From NCBI RefSeq assembly GCF_001426405.1, contig NZ_LMEP01000012.1, forward strand, positions 696,707 to 760,706: a DNA stretch of 64,000 nt, given 5' to 3'. Shown piece after piece: positions 26,501 to 34,287 of this stretch; position 1 is the stretch's first letter, and each line of letters opens with the position of its first letter. Source of the DNA: Streptomyces sp. Root1304 (GTDB taxonomy: Bacteria > Actinomycetota > Actinomycetes > Streptomycetales > Streptomycetaceae). The position numbers were made by a program, and so were the translations under genes. The notes beneath the pieces were generated by a model. The model was not told the DNA's origin. It did no database searches and was given only the letters and a program-made list of their open reading frames with translations.

Positions 26501-28535
26501 CGCCGAGCAGCAGAAGGCCGTCGCCGACGCCCACGCCAGGAACGCGCTGGCCGAGGCGGCCGCCGCCAAGAGCCTCGCCGACAAGGCCACGGGCGATGCC
26601 AAGCAGGCGTACGTGCACGCCGCCAACGCCGCCGGGTACGCGGCGGACGCCCGCGGCTACGCCAAGGAGGCCCTCGGGTATGCCGCCGAGGCCGCCGACG
26701 CGGCGTCGAAGGCCAGTGCGTCTCTGGCCCGCACTCTGGAGTACGACCGGAAGGCCGCCGAGGACGCGGCTGCCGCGGACAAGGCCGCCGGGCGCGCCGA
26801 GGGGTACGCCCGCTCGGCCCGCGAATCGGCCGACCAGGCCGCCCTCGACGCCGAGGGCGCCCGTCAGGCCGCCTCTCGGGCCGAGCAGTCCGCCAAGGAC
26901 GCGCGGGCGGCGGCCGAACGAGCCGACACCGCGGCGACCGAGGCCGAGCAGGCCGCCAAGGACGCCCTGAAGTACGCGGAGGAGGCGCAGGCGGCGGCCG
27001 ACCGGGCCGAGGCCGAGCAGAAGAACAACTCGATCGCGAACGGCTCCACCACCGGTGTCGGCGGAGTCTTCTACGTCGTCGACAAGATGGTCCCTGTCGG
27101 CGAACCGGAGATCAAGAAGAAGGAGAACTGCAACGTCATCGTCCATGTGGGCGACTGCGTGATGACCGCCGTCATCACCTTCGACGCCTACATCGACCTG
27201 TACCTGTGCACCGCTGAGGGCATGCCGGCGACCGAGACCGGCTGCCCGCCGGACGCCACGGTCTTCCTCGGCTCCGACGTGCTGAAGGACCAGAAGACCG
27301 AGGTCACGCACACCCTGTCGATGGCCGAGTTCAACGAGGGCATCGACCCGGTGAAGATCCTCCTCGGTGACTTCATCGAGTGTGCCCAGAAAATCGCCCC
27401 CGGCGGTGCGTCGGGCAGCTGGGCCGGGTGCGCCTGGGCCGCGACCTGGTTCATCCCCGGCAAGGCGTTCAAGGCGATCGGGGACGCGCTCCACGCGCTA
27501 AACGCCTCCCTGCACACGGGTGTCGGCGTCCGCGAGGCGTTCAACGTGCTGCGGGCCCTGGACCTCGACCCGGCGACGATCGCCCGGCTCGAAGACACCG
27601 TCAACGTGTACGAGGACGTATTCGTCGCCTGCGAGAGGAACAGCTTCCCGGGCTCTACCCGGGTCCTCATGGCGGACGGCTCGCACCGCCCGATTCGCGA
27701 CGTACGCGTCGGTGACCGGGTGCTCGCCACCGACACCCGGACCGGGAGCCTGCGGGCCCAGGACGTGACGGACACCTTCCGTCACGACACCGAACGTCTG
27801 GTGGACATCTCCGTCGCGGGCGGCCGGCTCACAAGCACGATCGGGCACCGGTTCTTCGTCCTCGACCGCGGCTGGACGACGGTCGCGGAGCTGCGCATCG
27901 GCGACCGGCTGCGCACCCCGCAGGGCACGATGCAGACCGTCACCGCACTGCGGGACCGGTCGGGCCTCGCGCCCCGCACGGTCTTCGACCTCACCGTCGA
28001 CGGACCGCACACGTTCTACGTGCGTCCGCAGGGAGTGCGGGTCCGGGACGTTCTTGTCCACAACTGCACCAACCTCATTGCGGACGAGGGCATCCTGGAC
28101 GCGCACACGCTGAAGGACCACGTCAACAAGAACAATGCTGAGATGCAGGCCAAGGCCGACGGATCGGTCGGCGGTGTCGCGGGCAGGTGGACCAGCAAGG
28201 AAAAGGCCGAGAGCGCCGTCCAGCAGGCCATGGAGGAGTGGATGAAGCGTCCGGGCAACGCCCAGAGGCTGGTGGACTGGCGGAACAAGCAGGCGAACAA
28301 GCTGGGAAAGGGCGGCCGGTTCGACCCGCGGACCGACCTCCTTCCGATCGAATGGCAGCTCAGGAACGAGGGGTCGCTCGGGCAGGTGTGGCGCAAGGGC
28401 GGTGACAAGGACGCCCCCGAGGCGGCGAGCAACAGCGTGCAGATCATGCTGAGGTTCGCGCCGAAGGTGCCTAACCAGGGGCAGCACACGCTGAAGTACG
28501 TCGTCTACACGTCGTACCCCCTCCCGAACAAGTAG
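23592..28535 (+). CDS. Secreted polymorphic toxin: ricin lectin, Ala-rich coiled coil, Hint, RNase A-like CdiA-CT tip
   Basis: A 1,647-residue exported protein. Order: signal/anchor region (1-45); helical N-domain; ricin-type beta-trefoil lectin (about 356-497, MCLDVQGGGKTNGTPVQ and QxW repeats); a coiled coil of over 600 residues rich in Ala/Lys/Glu (about 505-1145); a Cys-containing globular segment; a Hint autoprotease (about 1347-1492, STRVLMADGSHRPI...VLVHNC); and a 155-residue C-terminal tip. The tip has HTLKDHV and ends VVYTSYP, matching the RNase A-like CdiA-CT family, whose catalytic set is His, Arg, Thr, Tyr. Here the likely equivalents are H1510, T1640, Y1642 and possibly K1521 in place of Arg. 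Hint would release the ribonuclease. ATG 23592 abuts GAAGG; TTG 23601 is better spaced. Confidence 0.88.
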   Translation: MLSLRFKPGLFHSRSRLSTTLTTTITSVAALAVLGGLAVRPDLAAPVAATVDSYDGYDAKAAQQLREDQCVGTEALRAGGPNMFGLAQSALTLPPDQLHKQLERDLFNDKTPLHAARNADIALTEQWLDKVAKQGYAWSSAANLDSYPNEPQDADKVFDKTGLSPWLSQGYWSSIDVLNPFYDSSPTADDKTKAAALAIGNPLYTDAGTPKEQEAWTLWKKNSGKVEPNQYFIPRVFADDARIFLASGGFPRTAPEPESPEFRIAVEDLKARFGACGWHDPIDPNRVLGKQVAQAAAEWQQEIAGQATQRQQILTAGKGAGKALQDGTYALSMLLGQSWLADYYTRWQDHWTPGGVGWIGNGYTVIQVPGAPGMCLDVQGGGKTNGTPVQIFTCNGGAAQKWELEGGEEDLHLRNVNSFKCLDVAGNGSANGTKIQIWDCYGSKGQSWKGDVRAASPLKSLTTGKCLDLSAFTKSTDTRLWDCKGTSAQKYLIKPTGEKGAGSTPYPVKAQFDAAKKGLTDAQAAAKTHLAAIKAQLENAKKSAVASDAAVQAAYGIADTAGAPRGRGLLVGQQKAQITKGAVAALTAMVKAGETAEAATRAAAADSATITQRAVAQTAQVNAEFRKEAARTAEVQAKAAADGAKLHRDNAKKDKETAEAKLALALKAEGDAKAAAAEAHAKRLAAESEEAKAKAEKDTAAAKQNEAAQHKQTAEAEALKAEEARKAAESSESTAVEKKNAAVKARDNAKARRDDAWEAEQRADAARAKADAKEAYAQAHDSDGYAKESREAADAASAHADDAEAAAGRARGEADAATRAAAEADAAASRAEAAAKRSRAHADAAQAAKLKADAAVRTATSAAADALVASDHAAAEARTAVALADEAERKAKEAKSQADAASKEAATARAASAKAAGFAYVTAQAAAEAGAAAAQVAKPANDAIQLGSPYVATDTTAGLVVLTGQASKTIAEQQKAVADAHARNALAEAAAAKSLADKATGDAKQAYVHAANAAGYAADARGYAKEALGYAAEAADAASKASASLARTLEYDRKAAEDAAAADKAAGRAEGYARSARESADQAALDAEGARQAASRAEQSAKDARAAAERADTAATEAEQAAKDALKYAEEAQAAADRAEAEQKNNSIANGSTTGVGGVFYVVDKMVPVGEPEIKKKENCNVIVHVGDCVMTAVITFDAYIDLYLCTAEGMPATETGCPPDATVFLGSDVLKDQKTEVTHTLSMAEFNEGIDPVKILLGDFIECAQKIAPGGASGSWAGCAWAATWFIPGKAFKAIGDALHALNASLHTGVGVREAFNVLRALDLDPATIARLEDTVNVYEDVFVACERNSFPGSTRVLMADGSHRPIRDVRVGDRVLATDTRTGSLRAQDVTDTFRHDTERLVDISVAGGRLTSTIGHRFFVLDRGWTTVAELRIGDRLRTPQGTMQTVTALRDRSGLAPRTVFDLTVDGPHTFYVRPQGVRVRDVLVHNCTNLIADEGILDAHTLKDHVNKNNAEMQAKADGSVGGVAGRWTSKEKAESAVQQAMEEWMKRPGNAQRLVDWRNKQANKLGKGGRFDPRTDLLPIEWQLRNEGSLGQVWRKGGDKDAPEAASNSVQIMLRFAPKVPNQGQHTLKYVVYTSYPLPNK

Positions 28536-28602
28536 CACGATGATCACGGGGCGGGCGCCCCGCTCATGGAGTGGGGTGCCCGCCCCGTACAGGAGGTTGG
28601 CG

Positions 28603-29886
28603 ATGGCTCGCGCGCGCGAGGTCTACTACTACGACTACCCGGGCGACTTCGGACTCAGTGGCCTTGCCGGCACGCTGTGCTCCCGCACGGCGCTCCGGCT
28701 CGACGGGCCGGTGGTGCTCGCTCTCGCCGGGGCGCAGGCGGATGATGACGACCGTCGGCTCGGCCGTGACCTCCGGCTCCTGCTGGACTCTCCGCTGCCG
28801 GACGAGGTGCTGCGTGCCGTGTGGCTCGCCGCCGTACGTCGCTGCATCGATCCCGCCGAGGAGGACACGGAAACGCGGGTGTGGCTGCGCCGCGTCTCGG
28901 AGGTGTGCCCTTCCCTCGCGCCGGAACGGGACCCGTACGAGGTGAAGACCCTCGACGCGGCCCGGCCCAGGGTGCCGGAGGAGGAGTTGCGCGAGGCAGT
29001 CGCGGCGCAGATCGACTCGGCTGCGCCCGGACTCGCACGCCACGTTGCCGTTCCGGGCATCGGTCCGGCACTGCTGCGGGTGGTGCGCGAGGCGGACGCC
29101 GATCTCGGGTTCCGGATGCTCCTGAGGACGCTCAAGGCGTACTCCGTGCCGGTCGACGAAGCTCTGTACGCCCGGCTGCGCAGCACCGGCGAACGACTGG
29201 CCTACCCCTTGGCCGCCGTCCAGGAGGACCTGAACGTGCGCTGGCCCCCGATCGACCCCGGTCGACGCGACTTCGCACTTGGCCGGTTCGGCCTGCCGTT
29301 CGTCGCGGCCGTGTTCCGGGGGACGGAGTGGGAACACCTGGGCACGGTGAGAGAGAACATCCGGAGCGTCATCGACGGCGACCTGGGTTGCGTCCCGGGC
29401 TCTTCGGCGGCGGTGCTGCTGGAGGACGTCCAACGGCTCCTCGGGTCGCCCCTTTCCGATGAGGAGATCACCGCACTCTGGCGCACCGCGGCACGGCGTC
29501 AGTACGTCGATGGCGGGTTCGACGCCGAGGGCCGGGCGTGGCTGGAGAGGCTCGCGCTGGAGTGCAGCGAACGGCTGGCTGAAGTGGACCCCGTGTACAC
29601 ACCGTTCCTGTCCCCCGCCCGCACCGATCTGACGGAGGCTGTGCTCCGAGAGGTCCGGGCGGCGACAGGCGTCGACGTGGCCGAGGCGCGGGGCGTGGCG
29701 CAGGTGCTGGAGGACGTGGTCAGGACCGTCGATCCCGACCTGGGATTCCGCTTCCTCCTCCAGCTCCTCACCGCGTACGACCTCCCTGTCACCGACGCCC
29801 GGCGCCGGCGCTACGAGGAACTCGCCGAACGGCTCGGCTACAGCCGGGATCACGTCGACGACCGGCTGCCCCACACCCAGGCCTGA
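28603..29886 (+). CDS. Tandem-duplicated immunity protein (CdiI_2-like) for the RNase toxin
   Basis: A 427-residue cytoplasmic protein starting at ATG 28603 after AGGAGG. It consists of two related halves. LRLLLDSPLPDEVLRAVWLAAVRR in the first half pairs with VQRLLGSPLSDEEITALWRTAARR in the second, and DADLGFRMLLRTLKAYSVPV (about 165-184) with DPDLGFRFLLQLLTAYDLPV (about 374-393). The LL.SPL.DE...W.....WL pattern recalls contact-dependent inhibition immunity proteins (CdiI_2). Position 67 bp after the toxin gene makes it the cognate immunity protein. Two domains may bind two toxins or two surfaces. Confidence 0.8.
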   Translation: MARAREVYYYDYPGDFGLSGLAGTLCSRTALRLDGPVVLALAGAQADDDDRRLGRDLRLLLDSPLPDEVLRAVWLAAVRRCIDPAEEDTETRVWLRRVSEVCPSLAPERDPYEVKTLDAARPRVPEEELREAVAAQIDSAAPGLARHVAVPGIGPALLRVVREADADLGFRMLLRTLKAYSVPVDEALYARLRSTGERLAYPLAAVQEDLNVRWPPIDPGRRDFALGRFGLPFVAAVFRGTEWEHLGTVRENIRSVIDGDLGCVPGSSAAVLLEDVQRLLGSPLSDEEITALWRTAARRQYVDGGFDAEGRAWLERLALECSERLAEVDPVYTPFLSPARTDLTEAVLREVRAATGVDVAEARGVAQVLEDVVRTVDPDLGFRFLLQLLTAYDLPVTDARRRRYEELAERLGYSRDHVDDRLPHTQA

Positions 29887-29889
29887 CGG

Positions 29890-30294
29890 TCACGCCCCCG
29901 TCAGCACCGCCCGCAGCTTCCGTACGCCCGTCTTCCACTCCTCGCCGTCCGACTCCTCCCAGAGTTCGAGGAGTTCGGAGGGTTCGGTGAGGATGCGGTC
30001 CAGGGCCGCGACGGCCTCCTGGCGGAGTTCGGCCGGGAGGGGCGGCAGGGGTTCCTTCGGGCCGTAGGCGGTGGTGACCGGGTCGCCGCCCGGGCACTGG
30101 GCCGCGACCAGGGCGGCCGAGGCGATGGCCTCCACGGCGACGTCCGAGTCCACGTCCTCCTCGCCGGACTCCCGCACCTCGCGGAAGGTCGCGCCCAGCA
30201 CCTCCGCCTTCTCCTCCGCCGGGGCCTTGTCCACCCGGTAGGAGAAGTCGGCGGCCGTGTCGTTGTCGAAGGGGCCGATGTCCCAGGTACCCAT
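29890..30294 (-). CDS. DUF4259 family protein
   Basis: A 134-residue acidic soluble protein beginning MGTWDIGPFDNDTAADF, the hallmark of DUF4259, with EAIASAALVAAQCPGG in the middle. These proteins are frequent beside polymorphic toxins and in Streptomyces accessory regions and may act as orphan immunity or chaperone proteins, but no function is proven. It is convergent with the immunity gene (3-bp gap). Confidence 0.85.
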   Translation of the reverse strand: MGTWDIGPFDNDTAADFSYRVDKAPAEEKAEVLGATFREVRESGEEDVDSDVAVEAIASAALVAAQCPGGDPVTTAYGPKEPLPPLPAELRQEAVAALDRILTEPSELLELWEESDGEEWKTGVRKLRAVLTGA

Positions 30295-30469
30295 GGCGTG
30301 CTCGCTCTCTCCGTGCTCGGTCGATCAGCTGTGTCCCCAGGGTGGCAGGTGCCACTGACAACGCCGGTCCGATGTCGGAGCTGTGTGCAACTCCGGGGAA
30401 TTGCATCCCATGCGTGAATCCGGGGCGTCTGAGCTGGGGACCTGCGGCCTCAACGTGCCTCCTGGTGGC

Positions 30470-31040
30470 GGGGAGTGCAGGTCGTTGACCTGCACTCTTG
30501 CCGGGTCATCCAGGTGATCCGGCTGCTCAACTGGCTCCACGTCCAAGGCCTCGGACTCGGCTCCTGCACCCAGGACCTCCTGGACGTCTGGCTGGACGAC
30601 CACCCCGCCCGCGGCCCCCGCGTCCACGGCTTCCTCGTCTGGACCAGCCGAAAGGGCCCGCACCCGCAAGCTGACCGTCGACATTCCCCCCTCGTCGTTC
30701 ACCGGGCAGCTCATCGCCCATGACGCCCGGTGGCGCCTGGTCGACCGGCTCATCCACGACCACGAGATCACCGACAAGGCAGCCGGACTTCTTGCCCTGC
30801 TGTTCGCCCAGGGGCCCTTGCGTATCGCCGCCCTCACCGCCGCCCACGTGGAGTTCAACGGCGACGAGGTGTCTCTCCGGCTCGGAAGGGTCCCGGTCCA
30901 GATGCCCCCGCCTCTGGACGGCTGCCTGCGAACGCTTCACGCCGAGGCGACGGCCCGGGACACCGCCGCAGAGCGCTGGCTGTTCCCCGGCCGGTTCCCC
31001 GCTCAGCACCTCAGCTCCGCCTCGCCGGCGGTATGCGAAG
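30470..31040 (+). pseudogene. Remnant of a tyrosine recombinase/integrase-like gene
   Basis: Two consecutive reading frames join into one integrase-like sequence. Frame 1 (about 30475-30655) reads IRLLNWLHVQGLGLGSCTQ and DVWLDDHP, the SAM-like N-terminal domain. Frame 2 (from about 30660) reads LTVDIPPSSFTGQLIAHDARW, LLALLFAQGPLRIAALTAAHV, VSLRLGRVPVQMPPPL and RWLFPGRFPAQHLSS. The second part resembles the phage-integrase catalytic domain found in actinobacterial recombinases, but the catalytic Arg/His/Tyr ends are missing. There is a frameshift near 30655, and both the N-terminus and the C-terminus are cut, so it is not functional. Confidence 0.6.
30473..30497. repeat. Perfect 11-bp inverted repeat with 3-base loop
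   Basis: GAGTGCAGGTC (30473-30483) and GACCTGCACTC (30487-30497) are exact complements separated by GTT. It sits at the left edge of recombinase-like remnants. Could be a recombination site, a hairpin terminator or a regulator site; nothing decides among these. Confidence 0.7.
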
Positions 31041-31057
31041 CCCGGCCGGCGGGCCAG

Positions 31058-31876
31058 TCAGTGGGGTCCGGAGAGCAGCGCGTTGAGATCCGCGAAGGGG
31101 ATGCCTTGGGCGAGGGAGTCGTAGCCGCCGGTACCGAAGAGATCCTGTGCGGCGGAGCGCGCGGCAGCGTAGGCGGCCTGCGCTACGCCCGAGCCGAGAC
31201 TGACGCGAGCCACTCCGAGGGAACCGAGCTCGGCAGCGGTCGGGGTGCCGGGGCCGGCCATGACGTTCAGCGGTACGGAGATGTCCCTGGCCAGTGCGGC
31301 GATGGTGGCGGTGTCGGTGACGCCGGGGACGAAGATGCCGTCCGCGCCCGCGTCAACGTACAAATGCGCCCGGGCCAGGGTTTCCTTCAGCCGGGTGTCC
31401 GGGTCGCCGAGCCCGAGCAGGAAGGTATCGATACGGGCGTTGAGGAACAGATCCGCGCCGGCCCGGTCGGCACTCTGCCGGGCTGCGGCCAGCCGCGCCG
31501 CGAGCTCTGCCGGAGGCCGGGCGCCGTCCTCGATGTTGACGCCGACGGCACCCGCCGCGAGGACCCCGGAAACGGTCTCGGCAACGCCGGCGGCATCCGT
31601 CCCGTACCCGCCCTCGATGTCAGCGGTGACCGGCACCGCGACGGCAGTGACGATCCGGGCGATCAGCTTCAGCGCCCGGTCGCGGGTAAGGACGTCGCCG
31701 TCTGGAGCCCCCAGCGACCAGGCGACACCGGCGCTGGTGGTCGCGATCGCGGGGGCGCCCGCGGCCTCGATGACGCGGGCGCTCGCAACATCCCAGGCGT
31801 TGGCGAGCGCGAGGGGTTCAGCTGGGGTATGCAGAGAGCGGAAGAAGCGGGCATTATCCGGCTGCGTGATGGTCAT
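31058..31876 (-). CDS. Isocitrate lyase/phosphoenolpyruvate mutase superfamily protein
   Basis: A 272-residue TIM-barrel enzyme. Features are LANAWDVASARVIEAAGAPAIATTSAG at the N-terminus (ANAWDVASARVIEAAG), the metal-binding ADIEGGYG, VNIEDGARP and DLFLNARIDTFL. The KCGH loop of true isocitrate lyase is absent, so lyase or hydrolase action on a small 2-oxo- or hydroxy-acid is likely, as in oxaloacetate hydrolase/carboxyvinyl-phosphonate-type relatives. ATG 31876 (MTITQPDN) is the natural start; the open frame continues upstream into a transposase remnant. Confidence 0.85.
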   Translation of the reverse strand: MTITQPDNARFFRSLHTPAEPLALANAWDVASARVIEAAGAPAIATTSAGVAWSLGAPDGDVLTRDRALKLIARIVTAVAVPVTADIEGGYGTDAAGVAETVSGVLAAGAVGVNIEDGARPPAELAARLAAARQSADRAGADLFLNARIDTFLLGLGDPDTRLKETLARAHLYVDAGADGIFVPGVTDTATIAALARDISVPLNVMAGPGTPTAAELGSLGVARVSLGSGVAQAAYAAARSAAQDLFGTGGYDSLAQGIPFADLNALLSGPH

Positions 31877-31939
31877 GAATGCAGTCAAACATCGACCATT
31901 GTCCATCTTCTGGCGAGAATCCGACACGAACGTAGCTTC

Positions 31940-32100
31940 ACGCTTGAGCAGGCCCGGAGCGCGCTCGGCGAGCAGGTCGGTGACCGCGGTGGTGTAGGCG
32001 TGGGCGGTGGACTCACTGATCCCGAAACCTGCGGCGATCTGCGCCAACGTGATGTGTCACTCCGCGAGCGCATGCGGCACGTCGAGTGCGGCGGGATGGA
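31940..32100 (-). pseudogene. N-terminal fragment of an IS transposase (HTH_Tnp_4-like)
   Basis: On the minus strand, LAQIAAGFGISESTAHAYTT followed by AVTDLLAERAPGL is the helix-turn-helix of IS5/IS1182-type DDE transposases. Just upstream in another frame AALDVPHALAE looks like the preceding N-terminal segment. No catalytic domain is present. It directly abuts the isocitrate lyase-like gene and marks an old insertion scar. Confidence 0.55.
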
Positions 32101-32251
32101 TGGCCAACGAGGCCTCCAGGGCTGCTTGGTTGAGACGTCAGGCATCTCCATCAGCAACCCAGGGGCCTCGCCTGTTACGCGCCCTCAGCCGTCACGCGAT
32201 CGGTGCCCAGACTGAAGAAGCGCAGTGACGAGGACGAGGAACGTTTTGGCG

Positions 32252-33466
32252 TCATCCATCGGTCAGCTGCTGGATGGCCTTCAGTGCCTGACCGGCTCCG
32301 TTCTCGGTCACCAGATGGTGCGCCGCTTTTGCGGCGGCTCGACGGTGTGTCTGCCGCTTCACTACTTGGTGAAGTGAGTCGGCAAGCCGTTCGGCGGTGA
32401 GTGATCGGAAGGGGATGGGGTCGGTGGCGGCGCCGATGGCGGCAAGTCGCGCCGCCCAGAACGGCTGGTCCGCGGTCACCGGTACGGTGACCGCGGGCAC
32501 TCCAGCGCGCAACGCGGCGGCCGAGGTGCCGGCCCCGCCATGGTGGACCACCGCGGCCAGCCGTGGAAACAGCAAGGCGTGCGGTACGTCCCCGATGGTG
32601 AGCACGTCGTCCCCGTCGGCGGCGAGCCCGGCACTGCCGGCTTGGAGGATGCCGCGCAGCCCGGCGCGGCGCAGGGCTCGCACAGCTATCTCGCTCAGCC
32701 GCTCCCCGTCACCGGCAGCCATGCTGCCGAAGCCGATGAGGACGGGCCGGGGCCCGGCACGCAGGAAGTCCTCCAGATCATGAGGCAGCCGTTCGGCCGC
32801 ATCGTGATGGGGCCACCAGTTGCCCACGACCTCCAGGCCAGAGCGCCAGTCGGAGGGACGAGGCGCCAGGGCCGTACTGAAGCCGTGCAAGATGGGCCAA
32901 TTCGCCTGTTCCTGTCGTCGACGCATCTCGGAAGGTGAGGCCGGGGGCAGCTGGAGGCGGTGGCGCAGCTTTGCGGCAGCCTGTTCGTAGACACGGTCGG
33001 CCATCCGCAGTGCGAAGCGTCCGGTTGCTCGGTTGGCGAGACGGCCCAGTGAGCGGGAGCCTGTGACGACGGGCGGGAAGTCGCCGGTGGGCGCGGTGGG
33101 CTGGAGGTACACGCCGAGGCTCGGTGTGCCCGTGGCCTCGGTGAGGTGCCAGCCGAGCGGAGCCGTGGTGGTCGACAGCAGGAGCAGGTCCGTGTCATCG
33201 TCCATCACGTCGGCGAAGCCCTGGCCCAGTTCGGTAATGAACGCGGCAGCGGTGCGCATGAGTTCGCGTCGGCCTGTGACGCTGCCACGTACCCGTGTGT
33301 CGGCGGGGAGGCTGCGAAATTCCAGCCCTGCGTCGCGTACGAGGGGTGCGAAGGTGTCTGTGGTGGCGAGGGCAACGTCGTATCCGGCCCGGCGCAGTTC
33401 GGCGCCCAGACCCGTGTAGGGCGCGACGTCGCCGCGCGATCCGGCCGCGGCGATCAGGATCCTCAT
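32252..33466 (-). CDS. GT1-family glycosyltransferase (MGT/sterol or antibiotic glycosyltransferase type)
   Basis: A 404-residue GT-B fold inverting glycosyltransferase. The N-terminus MRILIAAAGSRGDVAPYTGLG is the acceptor-side glycine loop, and the C-terminal donor site reads HHGGAGTSAAALRAGVPAV followed by TADQPFWAARLAAIGA. Such enzymes glycosylate macrolides, glycopeptide aglycones, sterols or other small molecules. The ATG at 33466 overlaps the stop of the TipA-like regulator (ATGA), so drug-responsive glycosylation is the likely theme; the acceptor is unknown. Confidence 0.88.
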   Translation of the reverse strand: MRILIAAAGSRGDVAPYTGLGAELRRAGYDVALATTDTFAPLVRDAGLEFRSLPADTRVRGSVTGRRELMRTAAAFITELGQGFADVMDDDTDLLLLSTTTAPLGWHLTEATGTPSLGVYLQPTAPTGDFPPVVTGSRSLGRLANRATGRFALRMADRVYEQAAAKLRHRLQLPPASPSEMRRRQEQANWPILHGFSTALAPRPSDWRSGLEVVGNWWPHHDAAERLPHDLEDFLRAGPRPVLIGFGSMAAGDGERLSEIAVRALRRAGLRGILQAGSAGLAADGDDVLTIGDVPHALLFPRLAAVVHHGGAGTSAAALRAGVPAVTVPVTADQPFWAARLAAIGAATDPIPFRSLTAERLADSLHQVVKRQTHRRAAAKAAHHLVTENGAGQALKAIQQLTDG

Positions 33467-34263
33467 TGGTTCTCCTCGGAATCGGTACGGCCACCTGCGT
33501 GGCGGTCCGCGTTGGCGTGAACCGCCTTGCGCGTGTAGGCGGCCAGACCCGGGCGCTGCTGCGACGGCGGAATGACCAGAGCGAATGCGCGCGGATCGGC
33601 GACGAAGTCGTCCGCGATGCGCCGGTGCATGTCGGGCGGGCAGGAGGTGAACCATCGCGAGATGTGCAGGCGGTGCTCCTCGGCGAGGTCCATGGCCCGC
33701 TCGCCGTTGGTCAGCTCCCCCTCGTCGAAGGCCGCGAGCAGTTCCGCGCGCCAGGCGGCGGCTTCGCCCATGAGCCGGCGCCAGTCCTCTTTGCTGTGAG
33801 CAGCCGCGCGCGCCATCGCCTCGCGCTGTCCCTCCGAGTGCGCCCACTTGAGTTCTGCCTCGGTGGCATAGCTCAGGTCGAAGGTGATCTCACCGAAGAC
33901 CTCGAAGCGTTCCTGAGGAGTCAGGGACACCCCGGTCTTCTGGACCTCTATCGCCCGTTCCGCCACCTCGGCCAGCCGCTGCAGCCTGGCGATCTCCTCA
34001 CTCAGCTGCCGCTGCCGGGCCCGGAGCCGCTCCAAGGGGTTCGCCTGCGGATCCTCGAAGATCGTGGCGATCTCGTCGAGAGGGAAGCCGAGCTCACGGT
34101 AGAAGAGGATCTGCTGGAGACGGACCAGGTCAGCCTCACTGTAGAGCCGGTATCCGGCGTGGCTGCGGTCACTGGGCGAGAGCAGCCCCGCCTTGTCGTA
34201 GTGATGCAGTGTCCGCACCGTCACCCCGGCGAAGGCCGAGACCTGCCCCACGGAGTAACTCAT
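33463..34263 (-). CDS. TipA-like MerR-family regulator with TipAS drug-binding domain
   Basis: A 266-residue regulator. The MerR winged helix is YSVGQVSAFAGVTVRTLHHYD...HAGYRLYSEADLVRLQQI (1-55). A coiled-coil linker follows, then a TipAS domain (about 110-255; FDEGELTNGERAMDLAEEHR; WFTSCPPDMHRRIADDFV) that in TipA binds thiopeptide antibiotics. Transcription would be activated from the operator at 34288-34320. It is translationally coupled to the downstream glycosyltransferase gene. Confidence 0.9.
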   Translation of the reverse strand: MSYSVGQVSAFAGVTVRTLHHYDKAGLLSPSDRSHAGYRLYSEADLVRLQQILFYRELGFPLDEIATIFEDPQANPLERLRARQRQLSEEIARLQRLAEVAERAIEVQKTGVSLTPQERFEVFGEITFDLSYATEAELKWAHSEGQREAMARAAAHSKEDWRRLMGEAAAWRAELLAAFDEGELTNGERAMDLAEEHRLHISRWFTSCPPDMHRRIADDFVADPRAFALVIPPSQQRPGLAAYTRKAVHANADRHAGGRTDSEENQ

Positions 34264-34287
34264 CCACCTGCCCTTCCGTCGGTACCC

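Noticed and set aside
27628..28067. A splicing intein
   Set aside because: There is no C-terminal extein of the host protein and no endonuclease; the Hint module followed by a short RNase tip is the pretoxin arrangement.
31877..32047. N-terminal extension of the isocitrate-lyase-like protein
   Set aside because: The extension is a transposase helix-turn-helix fused by chance in frame; family members begin at the ATG used here.
32203..32400. Short plus-strand frames around the glycosyltransferase 3' end
   Set aside because: They are shadows of the minus-strand gene with no ribosome-binding site or recognisable protein.
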